NCBI GenBank assembly: GCA_032718475.1
Contig: JAUCBJ010009042.1
Span: 39,662 to 103,661, forward strand
DNA: 64,000 nucleotides
Direction of reading: 5' to 3'
Source of the DNA: Nemertoderma westbladi
Lineage: Eukaryota; Xenacoelomorpha; Nemertodermatida; Nemertodermatidae
Part shown: piece by piece, positions 55,730-64,000 of the stretch
How the letters are laid out: every line of letters begins with the position of its first letter
Position numbering within the stretch: the stretch's first letter is position 1
Program-made: the position numbers and the translations under genes
Notes under the pieces: model-generated
What the model was told of the DNA's origin: nothing
Database searches by the model: none
The model's input: the letters and a program-made list of their open reading frames with translations, nothing else

Positions 55730-56805
55730 TGTTTCACTGCATTCAGTGAAAAAGTGGGGTTTCAAATTATTTCACTGCATTCAGTCAAATTTGTGGGAAC
55801 TTCCATTTCTGCTTTCAATAATGTTTTCAGTTTTAGCGGTCCCAATATCAAATAACCCACCCAATTTCAATAACCAGTACAAACAAAGAAGACTGTCGCA
55901 TTCATTACTTCTTTAATCTACTTGTCAAATTACAGAACTATATACATAAACAAAACATACAACCATATCTCGAACTGTCGAAAGTAGTAAAGTTACGTAA
56001 AGATTCGAACCAGTTCATATCCCATTTGTACCGGTAATTAAGATATATAATCACTATATAAATCAAAAGGAATTATATATACAAGTTCATGGTGTATATA
56101 CGGCCTATTAAATTAGACTGTTGAATACAGGTATATATAGAGAAATTGGATTGGTACCGGTATTATTACTTTTGTACACCAAACATTAATCCGGTACTCT
56201 TAATACAAAATATATTAAGACAGCTGAATACAGGTATATATAGAGAAACTGGATTGGTACCGGTATTAATACTTTTGTACACCAAACATTAATCAGATAC
56301 TCTTAATACAAAATATATTAAGACAGCTGAATACAGGTATATATAGAGAAACTGGATTGGTACCGGTATTATTACTTTTGTACACCAAACATTAATCAGG
56401 TACCCTTAATACAAATATATTACCGTCCTATACGACGGTACGTTATTTCATTTTAGTACAGTATTGTTAGAATGACGGGTTAAGATCAATAATACAACTA
56501 AGAATACTCTAAAGTGTATTATTACGGTACTTGTACGGCGGTTATGGTACTGCAGTAAAGTTACTGCAGTAAGCCGGTAACGGTACAGTGGTTACATAAT
56601 GGCCCTTGGCCTACTGCCTTAGCCTACATGATGTAGTAACATAATATCGCACCCATCACCAGTCTGCCAGTCGTAATTAACCTATTTCTGTTTCAGTCCA
56701 ACAAATTAGAATTAAAAGCAATAGGCTCGTTCTTCATGCCCTTCTATATACAGACTGCTGAATGCAGACCGCAAATTGAGCCATGGCCTAATACTGAGCG
56801 AAACA
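55730..56805 (-). repeat. 5' LTR of nested element 3
   Basis: 1076 bp, paired with 49010-50085; it carries the same three 103-bp units (about 56122-56420). The bases next to the LTR on the element's internal side (minus strand ATTCGAACCAGAC) do not start with TGG, so no ordinary primer-binding site is evident. Confidence 0.95.
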
Positions 56806-56810
56806 ACGTC

Positions 56811-58424
56811 TGGAGTAGGTGTATGACTATATTGTTTTATCTATTTTTATTATATTTTTATATGCGAACTTTATTATGTACTTTATTATAATCGTTTTTA
56901 TTCAATTTTATTTAGTAGAAGGTTATTTTAGATTATTAAGTAGATTAGTGCAATATATTAGTGTTTATTACGTAATTACATATATAATATATATTTAGTA
57001 TGACGGCGAGAAATAATTTTTCTCTTTCCTTACTGTCCGTATCATATTATAAATACGTGACTACAGTAAGATGAAATGTCCGTACTTATTAAAGTACAAT
57101 AAAGCCACTACTATATTCAAGTATTATTGGTAGGCAGAGTATTAGGAATGCAAAGTTCAGATCCTCGTGTCTCGGCTAAACCAAGCTCTGGGAAGACCTT
57201 GGAAACGACTTGCCTCTTCACACTGACATTGCTTCGTGCGATATTGCTCTTCTACCTTATATTAAATAATACATATAGTAGCGTGATGTCCCTAACAGTA
57301 GCGTAAAACGCAAATAAATCTGTTAAACCTTTTGACCATCTGTAATTCTAGTCGATTAAGATATCGCGGCACCCACCGATATACTTGAAAGACAAATTCT
57401 AGAATCAGTGGTTAACGTCCCCAGACAAGTTCTGGAATAAATCGGTGCCCATCTTAAATATTAATTTAATATTTATTAAAATCTGTAAAATTCAGATCCT
57501 TTAAAATTTCTAGTCAATTAAGATATCGCAGCACTTACCGATACTCTTAAAGGACAATTTTATAGAATTAAGGATCCTCAGTCCCCAGACATGCTCTGGA
57601 ATAAAAATTGTGTCAATTTTAACATCAAATAATAAAATTCACGGGAATAAATTTAAATTCATATTTTAAATGAATTTCATAAATTGTCATTTTGTGCAAT
57701 TTATAACATTCCCAAAATTCCATTAATTAATAGATCATGGGAGCGGAGATTCATCCTATTGAGTGTATTAGAGTGCGAGAATCTCCAACATATAGTCAAT
57801 AGCCGATAAAATTAATAAAATCATGCATAAAGAGGATATTGACAATTAAAGAATTACTATTAAATAGCATTCCAGATCTGTATGCATGAGAATTACCCTA
57901 ATTCTACCGCTAGCATTCCATAATGTCACCATAGCAACACCCACGCTAGAATTAGAAGCAAGTTAAAAGAACAATAGAAAGCTTGTCCCATTGCATAGCA
58001 TAGAGAATACATAGCACACTGTTAGTATCCAAGGATACACAGTAATAACGTGACATTCTGGAAGGCATTGACTAACGGACAAATGGCCTGTATGTGTACA
58101 ATTGGTGACAGTTGTGTGGAATTTGTGTGTTTATAGGTGAATGTTACTGCTAAAGTATGTTTACAGTAGCTAGTCGCAATTGCAAAAGTAGCCCAACTCT
58201 CCTATAGAAAGAACCTCAAGTGGATCCAAGCCTTTGGGACGGACAGTGGAGTGACTTGTGCCGGTTATCGTTGTCATGCTGTTGCTACATGTTGGCGTAA
58301 ACACCGCGACGACGGTACATCGGCGCTGAGAATCCCACTGTCCGGGGGCAAAGAGAGGTAGGCAGCGACGCCCGCTCGCCTAAACATAAACTCATTGTGA
58401 TATTAATAAACTCAGATAGCAGAT
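56811..58424 (+). other. Pol-ORF3 spacer of element 2
   Basis: About 1.6 kb without an ORF, AT-rich. A tandem duplication of about 163 bp covers 57346-57508 and 57509-57670, sharing 'tctagtc.attaagatatcg', 'gtccccagac' and 'gctctggaataaa'-like words. The equivalent spacer of element 1 also holds tandem repeats but no similar sequence was noticed. It may hold the promoter or splice signals for ORF3. The nested element inserted at its upstream edge. Confidence 0.6.
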
Positions 58425-58658
58425 ATGACGGAGTTGATAGAAGATGATCTTGGTATTAGGGAGCGATATACTCGACCTTTACAAGCATTTGTGGATAGCT
58501 TAATATGCGGTGAAGCCGATCCCACCATTACAGAGGACGATGGTCGTTATATCGAACCGCCGATGTCCCAAGAGCAACTTGCGCGTGAATTGGATTATCG
58601 AAAAGAAAATTCACCGCTCGCTATACGAATCGTAATGGTACGTATATGGACTTCTTAA
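58425..58658 (+). CDS. Start of ORF3 (element 2), 77-aa frame before a frameshift
   Basis: ATG-started frame (MTELIEDDLGIRERYTRPLQ) that overlaps the next large frame by 13 nt. It is acidic and rich in R/E/D, much like the following protein, so it is probably the true amino end of ORF3, separated by a one-base indel between about 58600 and 58646. It could instead be an upstream ORF. Confidence 0.5.
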   Translation: MTELIEDDLGIRERYTRPLQAFVDSLICGEADPTITEDDGRYIEPPMSQEQLARELDYRKENSPLAIRIVMVRIWTS

Positions 58659-61486
58659 CTACCGGCCATCCTATCGATTTACATGATACGGACGATGTAG
58701 ATACAGAGAGGGAAATGGTTCTATTTAAATATCATACCCAGCGGAGTCGTAATGATAAACCGAGAATAGATCACGAAAATTCTATTCGTAATAGACTGGA
58801 AAGAGAAAACGTTGAAGAACCGGATAAACGCATCGACTTCAACGAATACCTAGAATTTTTGAGAGAAACCTATCTCAACATCGCCAGTCAGCAGAACCTA
58901 GAGACTCGATATCCTCAAGGTATACATCATGACCCTGTGGTAGAACTCAAACGGCTCTATTTCACGATGATGTATCTTACCGCCGATCGTCCACTACCTG
59001 TTATCCCGGATAGTTTTGAACAAATGGAAGAATATTGCAAAACTGGAGAACGATCACCCGCGTTTCCTCTACAGGACGTACGTCTTTGGTATTATTGTGA
59101 CGAATGCCCTAGACCCAACCAACAAACTGAAAGACATAAACATCCGCGGAGACGTTGCGCTAAACACAGCTTTACGCGTTACACTTACGGGAGTTTCGAG
59201 CGAAACCTGTTCGACGTACCACCTACGATCGCTCGTCTTAAACGATCACTGAATAAACCCATGATCAGAGTTCCGGAATACTCGGTCAGGCCTCCTCATT
59301 CCCTAGTGAGACCTCAAACTCTTGATCCTAACAGTATCACTGATCCTCCCGAACTATATTCCCTGTTCAAAGACTTAGTGTTACCCGAACAATTAATCGG
59401 TGGTGCTCCGGTAGTGGGTTCGTTAGACATTCGCCCATCCTACTTAGCCGGATTGGGACGCGGGCAGCTAATATCGCCCTTTGATCCTTACAATCGTCCA
59501 GGATTAAACCCGATGCAACCCGCCACGGAAGTCGAGGAGAGCGTTATAAGAAACGCTTTAGACGCTATTCGACAGAAGATCGGAAAGGGAACACAAGATT
59601 GTTTAGAGAAACGTAAATTACAACAACAAGTCCAATCGGTGAAGGAGTTAGCCTTGCCACAGTTCGATAGAGAAATCCAAAACCTCGAGGAGGACATCGA
59701 GCTTGGACGCACGTATTCTCTACAAGAATTTTTAGATGAACGCTTACAGAGACAAGCGGAAGAAAATCTACTCGAAGAGAAACACACGAAAATGGACGAG
59801 AGAGAAGAAGCCGCTTTAGCCCAACCTGAAGCTCAAATCCTTATGACGGATCTCTACTCTAAAACCATCCGTCATCCCTCGATGATTCCACATTTCGGAG
59901 ACAAACTCTTCGCGACGATACAACCTCAACCGGTTGATATCAGTACAGGATCGCAAAATCTTATCGCTGACGCCCCTATGTTACAGCGTCCGCCGATCGA
60001 GGCCGCTCGTGTTGACGGTATACTCGTTGAACCTCCGGACAATCGAGCGGATCTTGTCCGTCGTATGGTACACGATGTCAACATATGCGCTAGACCTTTA
60101 CAGAACTCGTTTTATGGGATTAAAGACCACCCTTATTACGTTAATCTGACTCAATATTATATGGTAAAACCAGAAGACCCGACGCATAATTTAAAGTTTC
60201 TACCACTAATAAATCCTCTAGACATTGTCGAACTCGAACAATTGCAGAAACATCTGGATCAGTTAGTAAAGGTAAACTCATTTAGAAAACCATATAACAT
60301 TTCTCGAATCGAGAAGGATATAGAACCTCCTTATAATCTCGATGGATTTATTAAAACTCGATTAGTCCATTGGAATCTAGATGTATTATTTGAAGAAGAG
60401 AAAATACAAAGATATGGAAATGTGGAGACGTATACCACTCGGCACATGAAGTATAGTGATCTCCCTGACGCTAACCAATGCGCCACCTTGTGGCATCCAG
60501 TAGGGATGACCCTAGAGAACGCCACCAAGGAGTGGAATGAAACTCTTAATGTTATTGAGATGTATGGAGTTGTCACCTACGATAATGAAGGTAGCGTTCC
60601 GGTCGGAGAACTAGGAACTACGCGCATGATCCACATACGCGGATTAGCTGGTTCTACCCACGTGTTTACTCGAGCGTGTTCCGACGTGATTGATTATTCC
60701 TTTGAAACTCTCACCGAAACACAAAAGAATCTCCGACATGGACAATTCGAACTCGCGCAGCGTTACGTCATTGACACCGAACGCAAACCGGCCATGGGTA
60801 TCGATGGATCGATGTTACCCCAGCCCGTACTCGAGATGTTGTTCAACGAAAGAATCCTTAAAATCGGCTCAGCTGTTTATGGAGATCTCCAAAACGACTT
60901 TCGGAATATGGAGAACATTCCATACCCTTTCGTTGATACTCAGCTGATTGCTCCCTGGGCAGAAGGTCGAGGTTTCTTCCGCACCATGTATGCTAATACG
61001 TCTAGCAACATTACAAAGGTGCAACGAACTTCCATCGGACATCTTGCCTTTCAGGAATACGGATGGAATTTCAAAGTCGGAAATCCCATCAACTATCAAC
61101 AAGTATACGGAGACCATTATTCTCGATTATACTTTGATGGACCATTGACCGCACCTGGCGCCGTGTATAGCTTCATGAGTGTTCCACTCCGTCCCTCCTT
61201 AGCTATCTACACGATCTTTGAAAACACCGCACTTGCCGGTTGGCTAGCCGATGTGTGCAGTCGTACTATACGCGCCCATCCATTAATACTTGGGACCAAA
61301 CTCGCTAAGCTAGATGAACATAATAAATTCATCCGCTTCGAATGTTTCCGGCGATTTTTAACCCCGTTCCGCAACGTGGATAGCCAATTTAAAGACCGCG
61401 CTTTGACCCAGCTCAGCCTAAGAAACTCAGCTGCAGAGAAGTTGGATAGCGCTGGATTCGCCATTTTCAAAGAGATTTGTATATAG
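58646..61486 (+). CDS. ORF3: DEDD-exonuclease-like part (element 2)
   Basis: 946 codons to TAG. The N-terminal 640 residues have no recognised domain apart from a CDEC...CAKH Cys/His cluster (151-174) and a charged helical region (about 300-390). Residues about 637-865 follow the DEDD exonuclease order: motif I YDNEG (D646, E648), identical to element 1's; motif II LKIGSAVYGDLQNDF (D747), then a FVDTQLI strand; and a motif-III-like segment, LTAPGAVYSFMSVPL, where Tyr841 is kept but the acidic residue is Ser845. Loss of the last acid suggests weak or no catalysis, perhaps RNA binding. It lies downstream of pol with no membrane segment. The TAG at 61484-61486 precedes the zinc-knuckle part in the same frame. 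Confidence 0.8.
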   Translation: MDFLTTGHPIDLHDTDDVDTEREMVLFKYHTQRSRNDKPRIDHENSIRNRLERENVEEPDKRIDFNEYLEFLRETYLNIASQQNLETRYPQGIHHDPVVELKRLYFTMMYLTADRPLPVIPDSFEQMEEYCKTGERSPAFPLQDVRLWYYCDECPRPNQQTERHKHPRRRCAKHSFTRYTYGSFERNLFDVPPTIARLKRSLNKPMIRVPEYSVRPPHSLVRPQTLDPNSITDPPELYSLFKDLVLPEQLIGGAPVVGSLDIRPSYLAGLGRGQLISPFDPYNRPGLNPMQPATEVEESVIRNALDAIRQKIGKGTQDCLEKRKLQQQVQSVKELALPQFDREIQNLEEDIELGRTYSLQEFLDERLQRQAEENLLEEKHTKMDEREEAALAQPEAQILMTDLYSKTIRHPSMIPHFGDKLFATIQPQPVDISTGSQNLIADAPMLQRPPIEAARVDGILVEPPDNRADLVRRMVHDVNICARPLQNSFYGIKDHPYYVNLTQYYMVKPEDPTHNLKFLPLINPLDIVELEQLQKHLDQLVKVNSFRKPYNISRIEKDIEPPYNLDGFIKTRLVHWNLDVLFEEEKIQRYGNVETYTTRHMKYSDLPDANQCATLWHPVGMTLENATKEWNETLNVIEMYGVVTYDNEGSVPVGELGTTRMIHIRGLAGSTHVFTRACSDVIDYSFETLTETQKNLRHGQFELAQRYVIDTERKPAMGIDGSMLPQPVLEMLFNERILKIGSAVYGDLQNDFRNMENIPYPFVDTQLIAPWAEGRGFFRTMYANTSSNITKVQRTSIGHLAFQEYGWNFKVGNPINYQQVYGDHYSRLYFDGPLTAPGAVYSFMSVPLRPSLAIYTIFENTALAGWLADVCSRTIRAHPLILGTKLAKLDEHNKFIRFECFRRFLTPFRNVDSQFKDRALTQLSLRNSAAEKLDSAGFAIFKEICI

Positions 61487-62443
61487 AACTTGCACTCCTC
61501 TGTTATACAAAGACCTCGAATCCCCACAGGTTATTCTGTCGTGGAAATTCAGACAATAGGTCCACCTGAAGAGACAGACACGCCCACCTCAGCTATGCAC
61601 TTGGAAGAAGAACCAATATGTCTAGAATCTGAGGAGATTCAGCCTATCGCGCCCCGGAACAGCGACAACGATTACATCATAGAATGGTATCAAGGTCCAC
61701 AGTGTCTCACTGCATACGATTATCGACATGCCAACTATGTTTCTAGGCAACGTTGTCGGTTATGCGCATCGAGAGACCATGATACGCCCATGGACACAAA
61801 CGTCCGCTGTTCCTATTTCCAAGAACAACCGACGATGGAAATTTATTGCGCATATTGCAGACTCAATAACTTGCATATTTTTGCGGTTTGCCCTCAATTT
61901 ATGACTCAATGTCACCATTGTCAACTAAAGGGACACGCCAGTTTCGATTGCCCTTTTAATCGCGATTTGGAAAGCGTAGATGAAATGATCACACTACGTT
62001 ACATCAGAGCTTGGGAAGCGAACGCTGATTTACATTGTGATTCGCGCCATCGTTATTATCCTGGACGCGCTTACGAAGGAGTTTATGCGTTCCATCCTTA
62101 TCTATTCGCTTCTGTCGAACAGAAATCACGCATATCGAGTTACGAACTACTGAAGCGCGTCGGAGAATGTATTTCAACCAAATTTGTACGCAAATTTCTC
62201 AGGAGTGTTAATCCTAGCGACCTTCATTCCTATAACTTAATCAATTATATCCGTCAGGATCCGGACTATGGAGACTTATTTGTTAACTCACACCCCGAGT
62301 TACAGGAAGTATATCGACGGCCTTACGAATACCGAGCCCGCGAACGCGAGTTGGAAAGAACCATTAAACCCCGGAGGTTTCTAACTGCCTATGGTCCACC
62401 CACGGCTCTCGTTCAGAGCGGCTGTCTTAAAACGAGCTCTTAA
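61487..62443 (+). CDS. ORF3: zinc-knuckle part (element 2)
   Basis: Continues the 58646 frame after one TAG. A CRLC...C cluster (about 61754-61810) and two knuckles, CX2CX5HX4C (CAYCRLNNLHIFAVC, about 61847) and CX2CX4HX4C (CHHCQLKGHASFDC, about 61910), match the zinc part of element 1's ORF3 in order and spacing. A helical region and an acidic/aromatic segment (YGDLFVNSHPELQEVY) likewise parallel element 1's FGDGEWFLEARKSELE. The frame ends at 62443, but a basic tail like that of element 1 continues in the +1 frame. RNA binding is the likely role. Confidence 0.75.
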   Translation, partial: NLHSSVIQRPRIPTGYSVVEIQTIGPPEETDTPTSAMHLEEEPICLESEEIQPIAPRNSDNDYIIEWYQGPQCLTAYDYRHANYVSRQRCRLCASRDHDTPMDTNVRCSYFQEQPTMEIYCAYCRLNNLHIFAVCPQFMTQCHHCQLKGHASFDCPFNRDLESVDEMITLRYIRAWEANADLHCDSRHRYYPGRAYEGVYAFHPYLFASVEQKSRISSYELLKRVGECISTKFVRKFLRSVNPSDLHSYNLINYIRQDPDYGDLFVNSHPELQEVYRRPYEYRARERELERTIKPRRFLTAYGPPTALVQSGCLKTSS

Positions 62444-62660
62444 AGCCGTTAGACCCCTCTCCCCCGACGTTGATGTCAATCAACCCGGCACTTCGACTGG
62501 CGGATACACCGACCATAATCCTACACCCTCTGATGCAATTATATTGCACCCTTCACCCAGGAGTTATAGCCCTCCTTGTAAAGTGGCTCGCCCCAAAGAG
62601 AAAAGGACTCTGGCTAGCTTTAAAAAACTGCGTAAACGCCGTCCGCGTAAGAAAGACTAA
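62391..62660 (+). pseudogene. ORF3 C-terminal basic tail in another frame (element 2)
   Basis: An 89-codon frame overlapping the preceding one by 53 nt. It ends in a strongly basic run (KKLRKRRPRKKD), comparable with the basic tail of element 1's ORF3, so the ancestral ORF3 probably ended here and a one-base indel lies at about 62391-62443. The tail may be a nuclear localisation or RNA-binding signal. Confidence 0.5.
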
Positions 62661-62738
62661 CTGTTTAGAGTATTTACGTATATTAGAAACTGTGATTTTG
62701 TATATTTTATAGACTCAAATCCCATTTTCTGGGAGCGG
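62661..62738 (+). promoter_or_regulatory. 3' end and polypurine tract of element 2
   Basis: Short AT-rich stretch ending in GGGAGCGG directly before the 3' LTR at 62739; composition and place fit the plus-strand primer. Confidence 0.6.
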
Positions 62739-63997
62739 TGTAAAAGCTTTTGTGGGATATAACTGGCCCTTTTGCTTTGCAATCCAGTTTCCCCCCAGGC
62801 GCTGGAATACTCTAAAAAGCTCACTAACTCGAATGATGCAAAGCGACCGGCTGATTGGCTGATTTGTTATACGAGGGGCTCTTTACTATGTTCTATCGGC
62901 CAACCAGAGCTATAGCAGCAGAGTATGCAACCAGGACAACCGAGCGGAGTGACTCATTTTGTGTGTTGGCCAAGGGTTGCAAAATTCCTGATAGTTCGGC
63001 ATTTAGATATTCGTGGAACTTGTGGAATCTGGTGTTCTGCCAATGAGAGCTATTCCTCTCTGTGTAAAAGATACCTGCAACGGTGTTAGGGACAGTAGCA
63101 GTTTTTTGTGATACTGTTTTGTTGTTTCTATCTAGGCCAGGAACACCGGCTCTAGAGTCAATTCGTTTCAGACTTTAGAAGAAACATTAGTAGGCTTAGA
63201 TTATAGAACGTATAACTGTTATCAGTTCAACTCGGCCCAATTATCGGCACAGTCCAGTCTTAACGGCACATACATTGTCATATCATATCTTAACCTACCG
63301 TCTTAATGCTTTTTACTGTTGTTATTATTTTGTATCAGTTGGTTGAATATTATTTGGAGAACATCTATAAAGAACCCAAATTTCCCAATTTTCTTGATAC
63401 ACTACAGGTTAGAGAGACAGGTTACATATAGCGATTGCGACTTATATTATTGTGGTTTGTAGTGAATTTAATGCTATTTGATAAGCACTACATGAGTCAA
63501 TTGCTGTTCTCTTTATATATGATAAAATTCATTGACAGTCGGCAAATTAGTGTGCAGTATTGTGCGTTACCGGTAGTGTGCATGATTGTGACTGATAACT
63601 AAGCATTTCCTAAAGAATGCGCCTCATACGTGAATCATAAGCCTTCCCGACTTACCGTTGTGTTTAGTATAAGTCATATCTCTGTTTACCTAGATAGAGC
63701 GCCACGTCCTAAAGGAACTGTTAATATTTCCCGAAAGTGAATAATATTAGTCAGAAATTATTTATTAACAATCAATCGAATAATACAGTAAGCTTACACT
63801 GCAATAACAATCTAAGCCCTCCGAATCCAGTCTCCCGGGTATATCCAGCGGGTGAATGGACGCGCACTAGACTGGCTTCGACTAATGTTGTGTTTATTGG
63901 TATTAAATATTTGTCATTTACTGAAGTCTATTTATAAACCAAAAGACATATAAATTTTGGCAGGTTAAACTGCTAAAGGTCTTCAAAAGCGCGTACA
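62739..63997 (+). repeat. 3' LTR of element 2
   Basis: Same length (1259 bp) as the 5' LTR, with about three substitutions. Ends TACA; the last three bases of the window (GAA) match the first three of the left-flank GAATT. Confidence 0.95.
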
Positions 63998-64000
63998 GAA

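Larger units (their letters stand above)
49010..56805 (-). mobile_element. Nested BEL/Pao element 3, minus strand
   Basis: 7.8 kb with 1076-bp LTRs (49010-50085 and 55730-56805) that differ at about two positions. The target duplication ACGTC (49005-49009 and 56806-56810) interrupts the pol-ORF3 spacer of element 2. On the minus strand it reads 5' LTR, gag-protease, RT, RNase H, integrase, 3' LTR, with no third ORF. Its proteins are clearly BEL/Pao but distant from elements 1 and 2 (RT motif C is FVDD and the protease loop is FDQCSD). Breaks are a frameshift at about 53501-53544, a TAG at 53023 and an internal integrase deletion, so this copy is non-autonomous. Confidence 0.95.
37365..63997 (+). 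mobile_element. BEL/Pao LTR retrotransposon, element 2 (giant, with third ORF and a nested insertion)
   Basis: The 1259-bp LTRs at 37365-38623 and 62739-63997 show about three differences by eye. The left flank ends GAATT and the base run after the right LTR is GAA at the window edge, consistent with a 5-bp target duplication GAATT cut by the window end. The order is LTR, 2.3-kb leader, gag-protease, RT-RNase H, integrase, spacer, ORF3, purine tract, LTR. All catalytic residues checked in protease, RT, RNase H and integrase are present. Removing the nested element and one target copy leaves about 18.8 kb, far longer than usual for BEL/Pao. Three in-frame stops fall at domain borders. Confidence 0.93.

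Noticed and set aside
57130-57260. Possible tRNA-like segment in the element 2 spacer
   Set aside because: No cloverleaf with proper T-arm and acceptor pairing could be drawn.
45197-61486. Reassignment of UAA/UAG to glutamine in the host
   Set aside because: BEL/Pao elements are metazoan, where nuclear code change of this kind is unknown; other stops here end frames normally, and element 1 has a TGA instead.

Overview
The window reads as a repeat-dense stretch of an animal genome. BEL/Pao LTR retrotransposons, which are known only from metazoans, make up more than half of it, and the rest is satellites, DNA transposon remnants, LINE fragments and AT-rich spacer. Nothing looks bacterial. No convincing host gene, tRNA or rRNA was seen. 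The species cannot be fixed from the sequence; the TACCGGTA and TAGGCCTA motifs and the repeat style would suit a marine invertebrate, but that is a weak inference.

Layout. 1-3985 and 13242-15512 are two copies of one segmental duplication; copy 1 carries an extra TIR transposon (1518-3261), and copy 2 preserves the empty site. Next come a foldback element (about 3918-4362), a dead LINE reverse transcriptase (4415-5535, minus) and a 61-bp tandem repeat. A 53-bp satellite then occurs in three arrays (6075-7757, 10956-12780, 15513-16405), with a GTGCAC minisatellite, a TATGC-type satellite and a 43-bp repeat between the first two. A LINE 3' tail (minus) closes this part.

Element 1 (17040-31447, plus strand) is a full BEL/Pao element with 1.61-kb LTRs that are about 99.6% identical and a 5-bp TSD, AATTA. 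It encodes a 63-aa leader ORF, gag, pol (protease, RT, RNase H, integrase) and a separate 866-aa ORF3 after a 1.25-kb spacer. Element 2 (37365-63997, plus strand) has 1259-bp LTRs and the same plan: a 2.3-kb leader, gag-pro, RT/RNase H, integrase, a spacer, then a very large ORF3. A third element of another BEL/Pao lineage (49010-56805, minus strand, TSD ACGTC) is nested in element 2, two bases downstream of the pol stop codon plus the duplicated target. Without it, element 2 is about 18.8 kb, very large for this family.

Most notable: the ORF3 proteins of elements 1 and 2 are homologous. Each has a region with the motif pattern of DEDD-type 3'-5' exonucleases (a shared YDNEG motif, then a KIG...D helix, then a Tyr-containing third motif with a changed acidic residue), followed by zinc knuckles and a basic tail. 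This is a third, non-envelope ORF in large BEL/Pao elements. Other points of interest are in-frame stops in element 2 that fall exactly between polyprotein domains, and a 22-nt motif in element 1 that recurs in its LTR and, in different reading frames, in gag and ORF3.

Between elements 1 and 2 (31448-37364) lie AT-rich spacer with simple repeats and a broken minus-strand gene resembling the C-terminal part of CACTA-type transposases.
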